NCBI GenBank assembly: GCA_001972305.1
Contig: BDDD01000120.1
Coordinates: forward strand, 101,505 to 165,504
Origin: Cephalotus follicularis
Lineage: Eukaryota; Streptophyta; Magnoliopsida; Oxalidales; Cephalotaceae
Length of the DNA: 64,000 nt
Reading direction: 5' to 3'
Under the pieces are notes generated by a model. The model made no database searches, was not told where the DNA came from, and saw nothing but the letters and a program-made list of their open reading frames with translations. Below are positions 57,086-64,000 of the stretch, piece by piece. The stretch's first letter is position 1. Every line of letters begins with the position of its first letter. Both the position numbers and the translations under genes were made by a program.

Positions 57086-58440
57086 TATTAATGCTTTGAA
57101 CTGATCACTCGAAGTATTAGGAAATGTTTTTACAAAATGAGAAAATGCATCGAACTGAGATGAACAACTACTGGATTACGATCCAGGGAGGATTAATCTA
57201 GTAAAAGATTAATGTTATGAGCGGAGAGTGCTTACGGGCATGCATGTGATGTAAGTTGGTGATTGGGGATGTGCACCTTGCCCCGAGAACTGGTTCAATT
57301 AGGTCTGTTTTTATGTTTTATGACCCCTCAGTTATTTTTGAAATGTTCTGTTTCATGAGATATGAATAGAAAAGAATGTGATTTTGAAAAGAAAACGATT
57401 TTCAAAATGTTTTCAAAAAGGATTGTAACGATGTTTTCAAAAGTATGTCTATATTATATGCCAATATTTTAAAAAAGAAATTTTGAAAATGTTTTTATAA
57501 GTATGATTCTTACTGGGCTATTTGAGCTCATTCCTTGCAATGCTTTTGTTTCCAACTAAAAATGTTTTCCAGGAGATGATCGAAGGTGGAATTACGAGCT
57601 TTAGAAAAAATTCGTAAAAGAATTTTTGGAAAGAAAGTATGGTTTTGTATCAACTGCTTTTGACATAACGAGTTTATGTTTCGACTGTATAACGTTGTTA
57701 TGACAATTCTATGTTTTCCGTTGTACAAGGTATTCTGATAGATGATGTGTAGACATATATGTATAGAAATGAACGTTGTAATTGCTATGTTCTCATAATT
57801 TATTGTTGTTTAGAAGTTGGTGCTGAAAGTTATAGAATATATATTTGAGGTTTTTAATTCTACTGCAAATTATTACGAATATGATAAGTCTTAATTGATA
57901 AGGATATTTGACGATATCAAGTTATCAATTATGAGGTGATATTTCCGCTGTGAAATGAGATATGACAAGTTATGTATAAAGGTAAAGGTAAATGAAATGA
58001 CTATTCCAATGAGAGTAGTGATGTTGAAAGTTGTAAAGACATATTTGAGATTATGAGAAATTAATGGTAAATGTTAGCAATAAGTAAAATTGTTATATGG
58101 AAGAAATGATAATTATGACACGTGGTGATGAAAAGTATGATGAATTTAAGGTTGAAGATTGGTATTTAAATGTTTCAATAAGAATTGTGATGATCCTAAA
58201 TGTTTTGTATTAAGAGATTGTAAAGGTGTACTATGGAACTATTAAACATGATAAATCGTAAATGATTATACGATTATTGAACATCATGAATCAGATCCTG
58301 TGAAGTTTAGTTATGAGCCTATCAAATACGATATAAACAATATCGTTTAAAAGGTTAAAGGTTTCACCCCACGTAACTCACCAGATTCTTGAAGTTCGTT
58401 TTGAGCTTAAAGTGAACTCGGATCAGGGGTGTTACAGTAA

Positions 58441-58451
58441 TGGTATCAGAG
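58441..58451 (+). other. Gypsy-F primer-binding site (initiator tRNA-Met)
   Basis: TGGTATCAGAG lies four bases after the 5' LTR end. Confidence 0.9.
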
Positions 58452-59108
58452 AGATTTTGGTGACTAGCATTGTGATTAATGTTGATACCAGTAATGGTAT
58501 TGGAGAGAATTGGAGATTATTATATGTGAATATTTTACAGTAATAGGTATTTTATCAAAGATCAATGCTATCAGAGAATTGAGTATTGCTATATTTTGAG
58601 GATATAAACTATGTGGAAATATTGCTGATCTTATTTCTTTTGATGTCATTAAAGATTAAGTCAGATCATTTGGAGACTAGTACATGATTTAATGGTTAGG
58701 AATGAGGAACTTCGTAAAGAGAAAGAAATTTTAAGAGGGATCATGGCGAAGAACTGAGATGAATGTTATATTCGCATATGGAAAAAGTGTATAGACAGAA
58801 GTCGGCAAGAAAGGATGAATGCTTTAGAGAAGTTAAGCATGAATGTTCTTTTAAGGTGTATATGGGAAATGAATGGAATAGTTATACGAAAAATTAGTGA
58901 AAACTTGCTAATGATGATAAGGCATATCTAAGAGAAGATACCCGATGTCGATGAGTCTAAACAACGAAGATTAAAATGACAATGAAGGAACTTGGTGTAT
59001 GATATATATAAATGAAAGATATGTGCAAAGAAGTGTAGATGTTAGTTTCTTTGTAAAGTAAGGAGCAGAACTGTCTAATGTTAAGATTAACTCGTATGCA
59101 GTAACAAG
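58452..59108 (+). other. Gypsy-F leader
   Basis: About 650 bp of AT-rich sequence between the primer-binding site and the first gag-like ATG. No domain is visible. Confidence 0.5.
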
Positions 59109-59887
59109 ATGGCTAACGCAAGAAAAGATCGTGGTCAAGGAAGGAATGGGAATACACAAGACAATGGAGAAGATAATTCTCTAAACGCAATATTCGATCG
59201 ATCAGTTCGACTTATTGCTGATAACAACGGTAGCAACCACCAAGCGGCTTCATCAGTAAGGCTAACCCTAGAGTGGTTTACAAGACAACATCTGAAGACC
59301 CTTTTGAAAATGGTAGATCCTATGGAAATAAAAGCATGGATTCAAGGAAATGAAAAGATCTTCAGAGCCTTGAATTTCACGGATCGTTAGAAAGAAGAGT
59401 TTTCGATCTATACGTTGGAAGGATAAGCGGATCAGTGGTGGAGGATGGAAACGATGACGTGGAAAATGTTTAAGGAAATATTTATGGACAAATATTTTCT
59501 TTAAACGATGAAGGACAAGATTGAAGAGGTCTTCCTTTGATTGGGACAAGGTAAGTCCGAATCAGTAGCTCTCTCAACAAGGCGAATTTCGCAATGTTAT
59601 CTCGTTACGCTACGCACATGGTATTGACGGATCAAAGAAGAACGAATAAGTTTTACAGGGATTTAAAACCCAACGTTCGAAGATTTTGGATAACGAAAGA
59701 TCCGCAAACCTACGAAGCAGTGTTGAAGGATGCGATAATCTGAAGTACCAAGCAAAAGCGAACGAACGAAGGGCAAGGAAAGAGGAAGGTAGGCAAATCC
59801 TCTAGATACAACAGCAAGAAAGAAAAGTCCGATGGAGAAAGAAAGGATGGATCTCAACGACCTAGAGCATCAGTTAAGACATACGCC
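59109..59887 (+). pseudogene. Gypsy-F gag remnant
   Basis: The open part 59109-59390 has a charged N-terminus (RKDRGQGRNGN) and capsid-like FTRQHLKTLLKMVDPMEIKA followed by WIQGNEKIFRALNF. After a stop, frames with WWRMETMTW-like and RNFAMLSRYAT-like text follow, each interrupted. No zinc knuckle was found, so part of gag is probably lost. Confidence 0.65.
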
Positions 59888-60760
59888 ATGACAGCCGAAG
59901 ATATGGAAGATTCTAATGTCGTTGTAACAGGCATGGATTGGCTTTTGAAAAATCATGCTAATGTTGATTGGAAGAAGGTTAAGTTTTTGATAACCAATCA
60001 ACCGGAGTTTGTTTACCAAAGCGCAAAAGTCAGTAAACCCCTAAGTTTCATATCAGCAAACCAAGCTAGACGATTGTTGGAAAGCGGCTGCAAAGGTTAC
60101 CTCGCCTATGTGGTGAACACTAAGGAAGAAAAGGTGAAATTAAAAGATGTTCACGTTGTTTAGGACTTTATGGATGTGATATACCAGGCATACCACTTGA
60201 TCGAGAGATAGAGTTTGCAATGGACTTAGTAACCAGAACGACTCTGATTTCAAAGAATCCCTACCAAGTGGAGCCGACCAAGTTAAAAGTAATTAAGAAT
60301 CAGTTGCAAGAGCTTTTGGATAAAGGAATTGTCCGATAGAGTGTATCACCATGGGATGCACCGATGTTGTTTGAAAGAAGAAAGACGGGACAATGAGACT
60401 CTGTATCGATTGTTAAGGATTGATGAGTTGTTTAATCAGCTTAAGAATACTGGAGGATCGACTTTCGATCAGGTTATCATCAAGTAAAAGTCAGGAAGTG
60501 GGATGTACCGAAAACTACTTTTCGGACAAAATATGGACACCTCGAGTTTTGGTAATGTCATTTGGATTGACAAATACTACAGTTGCTTTCATGGATTTGG
60601 TGAATAAAGTATTCAGGATGTTGTTGGACCAATTCAAGGTAGTTTTTATTGACGGTATTTTGGTATACTCCAAAAGTCAATCGGAGCATAAAGGGCATTT
60701 GATCAATGTGCTGCAAACATTGAGGAGGGAACAACTGTATGCTAAGTTCAACAAATGACA
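59888..60760 (+). pseudogene. Gypsy-F protease end and reverse transcriptase remnant
   Basis: 59888-60163 has VTGMDWLLKNHANVDW, the last block of a gypsy protease, then SANQARRLLESGCKGYLAYV; the DTG active site is missing. RT follows with a broken start, then 60420-60758: [19 protein letters not shown] and [19 protein letters not shown]. The palm motif has FIDG instead of FIDD, so a catalytic Asp is lost. Several stops and small deletions interrupt the rest. Confidence 0.82.
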
Positions 60761-61845
60761 ACTTTGAATAAAGAAGATATCCTTCTTGAGTCACAAGATT
60801 TCACGAGAAGGCATTTTCAGTAGACTCTGCTAAGACTATGACAATAAAAGAATGGCAAAAGACCAACGTCAGTAGAAGAAATACTAAGTTTTCTTGGATT
60901 GGTAAGCTACTACCGAAGGTTCATTGAATGTTTTTCTCGCATTACGAACTCTCTTACAAGGATGACACGGAAGAATGTTAAGTTCGAATGGTCTGGATAA
61001 TACAAAGAGAATTTCTTGGAGTCTTAAGGATTATGATTGTACCATCCGGGAAAAGCGAACGCCTTGGCATATGTTTTGGCAGTAATGATTACCATACAAC
61101 AGAAGTTATTAAGGGATTTCCAAAGATTGGAATTGGAAGGTAGAAAGCAAGGAGGATTAATTTTCTTATATCAAGTTATAATTCGATCGTCTTTAGTTAA
61201 ACGAATCAAGCTGTGTCAGTTTGATGATCCGAAGCTTAAAGAAGATAACGGACAGAGGTGTTGAATGTCTATATGTTGGGAGAAAGAAAGGAGAAAGGAA
61301 ATTGTTGGAAATAGAAATGGTACAAATGACAATTGAGAAGGCAATGTTAATTCGGAAGTATCTTCTAACAACCCAAAGTAAATAAAAGAGTTATGTGGAT
61401 AAAAGATGAAGGGAGTTACAGTTGGAAATGAGAGATCATGTTTTTCTTAAAGGTTTTACCTTGAAAATGAGTAAAGAGATTTGGAAAAAAGGGAAAGCTT
61501 AAAAACATTGGACCGGAAAGGTTTAGGTTTGTATTGCCACCAAGTCTCTCTGATGTTCACAATATGTTTCATGTATTTCATCTTTGGAAAAATGTGGCTG
61601 ACCCCTATCATGTTAAGAGAGATAAAACGATACAAGCGCATGAGAAGTTGTCATACAATGAGCAAGCGGTGAAAATTTTGGTCTATAAAGAAGTTTTGTA
61701 GACTAAAATCACTCTGTTCATAAAGGTTTTATGGAGAATTCATGAAGTCTATGAAGTCACTTGAAGATTGGAGGAAGTAATGAGACGTGAATACCCCCGT
61801 CTTTTAAGTATAAGGTATCACAAATTTTGAGGACAAAATTTTTGT
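60761..61845 (+). pseudogene. Gypsy-F RNase H and integrase tail remnants
   Basis: Pieces in shifting frames: an SFLGLVSYYRRFIECF-like connection, YHPGKANALAYVL from the end of RNase H, and then a jump to the integrase C-terminus (RDHVFLKG-like, SLSDVHNMFHVFHL). Chromodomain-like text follows (RREYPRL near 61785). Nearly the whole integrase core is missing. Confidence 0.7.
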
Positions 61846-61857
61846 AAGGAGGGTAGA
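61846..61857 (+). other. Gypsy-F polypurine tract
   Basis: AAGGAGGGTAGA next to the 3' LTR start TGTAATAACC. Confidence 0.8.
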
Positions 61858-61858
61858 T

Positions 61859-62977
61859 TGTAATAACCAGAAATTTTCATTAGAGATATTATTTATAAAA
61901 GTATGATTTCTGTTGTTGAGATTAGCAAATGCTACAAGGGACCTGTAATATGACCCTAACACTCAGGGAGATTCGGGGGTTCCGCTCCCCGGTGAGCGGA
62001 CGGGGGGTCCCGCTACCGGGATAGCGGGCAGGGGCTCAGGGGAAGCGCCCTCGGAAGAAAATTTAATTTGAATATTTGTTTTGGGCTGGAACATTTTGAA
62101 GTCATTATTTATGGATATACGGTAGATATACGATTATTTTAAGGATTGTACTGTGTGCCGTAAGCATGTTTGCGCGTCTTGCGATGTTGAAAGCGTAAAC
62201 TGCCTATTTTAAAGCGTCGACAGTTTGGTGAAATGCCATAAAGCGTAGACAGTTATTTTAAGGCGTCGATAGTTTGGCTTCTTTTGCGGGCACCAAATTT
62301 CTAAGCTAAAGCGTCGACAGTTTGTTATACTGTAATGGAGAAAGCGGGGACGCTTTCAAGCGTTAATTTTCCTTTGTTGCGCGTCAACAGGCAGGTCTTA
62401 GAGAGCAAAGCGGCAGCACTTTGGGGCTTAAGCGACGACGCTTAGCCCTTAACCTCCGACGCTTTGCGAAAAAGGACGCGTGTCGCACAACGGATGGAAG
62501 AGATGCGCTGCCATGCGTTAAAAAAACGCCAAGTATCACTTTTTGATGTAGGGGGATGACGTTGGGCCGCTGAAGACTTCCTATAAATACCCCATTCGGC
62601 TTCATTACTCAGCATAGAGGGAAAGAGAGAAGAGGCAGACGGGAGAGAAAGAAGAAGAGAGGAAGAAAGGGAGAGAAAGAAGAAGAGAGGGAGAGAAAGA
62701 GAAGGAGAGAAAGAAGGAGAGAAAACAGAGGAGAAGAGAAAAAGTAGGGGAATTTTAGTATAAAGAAGGAGAGTCCTGTAGAGATGGGTATAAAGGAAGA
62801 AAGAAGGAGAATAAAGCAAGGTAAGGATTCCTAATCACCTTTCCAAAGTATTTTATGGTGGTAAGGAAAAATGCTATTTTTATACCAAAGAATTTTACGA
62901 AAATTCTATATTTTTACCAAAGTATTTTATACTTACTTATTTCAAAGTATTTTGTGGAAAATTATAGTTATTATTAT
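61859..62977 (+). repeat. Gypsy-F 3' LTR, first 1.1 kb
   Basis: It aligns closely with 55814-56930. It keeps a perfect TATAAATA (62582-62589), where the 5' LTR has TCTAAATA. It is cut at 62978 by a SIRE-type LTR. Confidence 0.92.
62582..62589 (+). promoter_or_regulatory. TATA box of the Gypsy-F 3' LTR
   Basis: TATAAATA in the context TCCTATAAATACCCC, just downstream of the GTCGAC cluster. Confidence 0.65.
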
Positions 62978-63321
62978 TGTTGACGATTTAGTCTCAATCC
63001 TAATTTTGATGATAACATATTTGCATTTAACTAGTTTACTTGATGTGCAAGGAATTACAAGTTCAAAATCAAAGCAATATACCATCTGCAGAAGAAGACA
63101 TCGACTTTCAAGGAATAACATCGACGTCCGTACGAAAGAAGTCAATCCCTTCCAAAAGACATCGACGTCTTTAGTGCAAGTACAAATTTTGATGAAAACA
63201 TCGTCCTTCCAGAAATAACATCGACGTTTTTATCTAAAGACATCGACGACATTCCAAAAGACATCGACGGAGGAACTCAAAGGTGATAGAGCTAAACTAA
63301 TTCCGTCGTTTAGCAATGTGG

Positions 63322-63386
63322 AGTGTTTAAGCACTAACTGGAGTTAGTGTTCTGAAACTGGAGTTTCGGAATCTCCTAAGAGGAGA
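63322..63386. repeat. Run of four small inverted repeats
   Basis: Consecutive hairpins: AGTG..CACT (63322-63335), CACTAACT/AGTTAGTG (63332-63349), GAAACT/AGTTTC (63354-63367) and TCTCCT/AGGAGA (63372-63386). Confidence 0.7.
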
Positions 63387-63739
63387 AAATGTTCATTTTA
63401 CTTTCACAAATGTTCTTGGAGAATTTATCCAACTACACTTATTACGTCGAGTGTTTTACTTTGTGAGTCTGTTAGAGTTTCTTATTTCGAATCATCGAAA
63501 CATCTTGTTATATCTTGTGAAACTCGAAAAAGTGTGTTCATACGAACTTAAAATAGAGAGAAAACTACAACACATTTAGAACAACTTAACTACATCAAGT
63601 CACACAAAGTCAACATAAGAAGACTCCAAAGTACGAAGGAAAATATCCGTCTTTTCTAAACATCGGCAACGTATTAAACACCTTCGAAAACTAAATTATT
63701 ACACATCAACGTTAGAAACTTAAAACAGAGACGACCATA

Positions 63740-64000
63740 TTTCTGCAGCTGAAGAAACATTTTCCGCAGCTACAGAAAAGTCAACTATCGGCAACCTTCA
63801 CGAACTTAATCGGCAAGGTCCAAAGGGCCCAGAACAAGTGAATTTTTCTGCAGCTGAAGAAAAATTTCCGCAGCTACAGAAAAGACCCTTTAGAGGTCCT
63901 ATACTTAGAAACTTGTAGTGTAACTGAAGAAGAGAACCTCAGCTACGTAAAAGACCCTTAACGTCCATGGAGACCTTTCCGCAGCTACAAACATCTTTCC
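63740..64000 (+). repeat. Imperfect repeats with CAGCTGAAGAAA and CCGCAGCTACAGAAA
   Basis: Paired words occur at 63741-63780 and 63845-63885, with degenerate copies at about 63916-63960 and 63978-64000. Spacing is roughly 70-105 bp. Confidence 0.75.

Larger units (their letters stand above)
55814..58436 (+). repeat. Gypsy-F 5' LTR (2623 bp)
   Basis: It begins TGTAATAACCAG and ends GGGGTGTTACA. Its contents in order are a GC-rich hairpin block (55925-56010), a GTCGAC cluster (56165-56410), a decayed TATA box (56534-56541), a purine-rich presumed leader (56566-56720), a TTTTACAAA-rich tandem region (56929-57085) and a long AT-rich tail. Confidence 0.92.
55814..62977 (+). mobile_element. Gypsy-F: degenerate Ty3/gypsy element (continues beyond window)
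   Basis: It starts TGTAATAACC; the left flank is cgtcg (55809-55813). The first LTR is 55814-58436. The second begins at 61859 and is interrupted at 62978. The internal region is only 3.4 kb and lacks most of integrase and parts of protease and RT. It is a heavily deleted, non-functional copy. The primer-binding site and polypurine tract are recognisable. Confidence 0.9.
62978..64000 (+). mobile_element. SIRE-type LTR inserted in Gypsy-F, continues beyond window
   Basis: It begins TGTTGACG after attat; the undisturbed Gypsy-F LTR near 56930 shows the target. The first 75 bp are almost identical to the SIRE-A LTR start. An ATCGAC cluster (63095-63270) follows, then a run of small hairpins (63322-63386) and repeats with the word CCGCAGCTACAGAAAAG (from 63740). 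No coding sequence is reached inside the window. Confidence 0.85.

Overview
The window looks like plant nuclear heterochromatin, from a eudicot-like genome. Nearly all of it is LTR retrotransposons nested inside one another. All the classes are typical of plants: Tekay/Del-type chromodomain Ty3/gypsy elements, SIRE/Maximus-type Ty1/copia elements with a third ORF, primer-binding sites complementary to initiator tRNA-Met, and a small hAT-like DNA transposon. I found no intact host gene, tRNA, rRNA or CRISPR array. Species cannot be determined from sequence alone. Element names (Tekay-A and so on) and lineage names are mine, from domain order and motifs.

Left block (1-17963). A non-autonomous hAT-like element (32-1086) and a stretch of unknown origin precede Tekay-A (2202-15362, minus strand, 5-bp target-site duplication gatgg). 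Tekay-A carries gag, protease, reverse transcriptase, RNase H, integrase and chromodomain, all broken. Its 5' LTR holds SIRE-A (11936-15041, plus strand, duplication agaag), a 3.1-kb deletion derivative keeping gag, a protease fragment and both outer termini. To the right, about 15590-17500 is an old inverted LTR related to that of the next element.

Central nest (17964-54302). Gypsy-B (plus strand) has its 5' LTR, primer-binding site and gag at 17964-21875 and its pol at 51218-54302. The 29 kb between is Copia-C (21876-51212, minus, duplication atgta/atcta). Copia-C was itself hit twice: in its reverse transcriptase by Tekay-D (25307-33849, minus, duplication atcca), and in its 5' LTR by SIRE-E (38845-49566, plus, duplication acttc). 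SIRE-E carries a minus-strand solo LTR in gag (40466-41493, duplication taaat). SIRE-E is the best preserved element: its pol has few lesions, and a third ORF (46485-47588) follows pol.

Right block (54303-64000). Gypsy-B's integrase is cut by a Tekay-D-like element (54303 onward). That element is cut by Gypsy-F (55814 onward, plus), whose 3' LTR is cut at 62978 by a SIRE-type LTR running off the window. Nesting gives the relative ages directly: Gypsy-B is oldest and the solo LTR in SIRE-E is among the youngest.

The most striking pattern crosses element families. LTRs of both superfamilies carry dense arrays of short motifs with an RYCGAC core (GTCGAC, ATCGAC, GCCGAC), several immediately upstream of a TATA box. 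The motif also recurs inside SIRE-E just before the third ORF and in the leader of Copia-C. GCCGAC is the core of the DRE/CRT element bound by DREB/CBF factors, so a shared stress-responsive promoter grammar is a testable idea.
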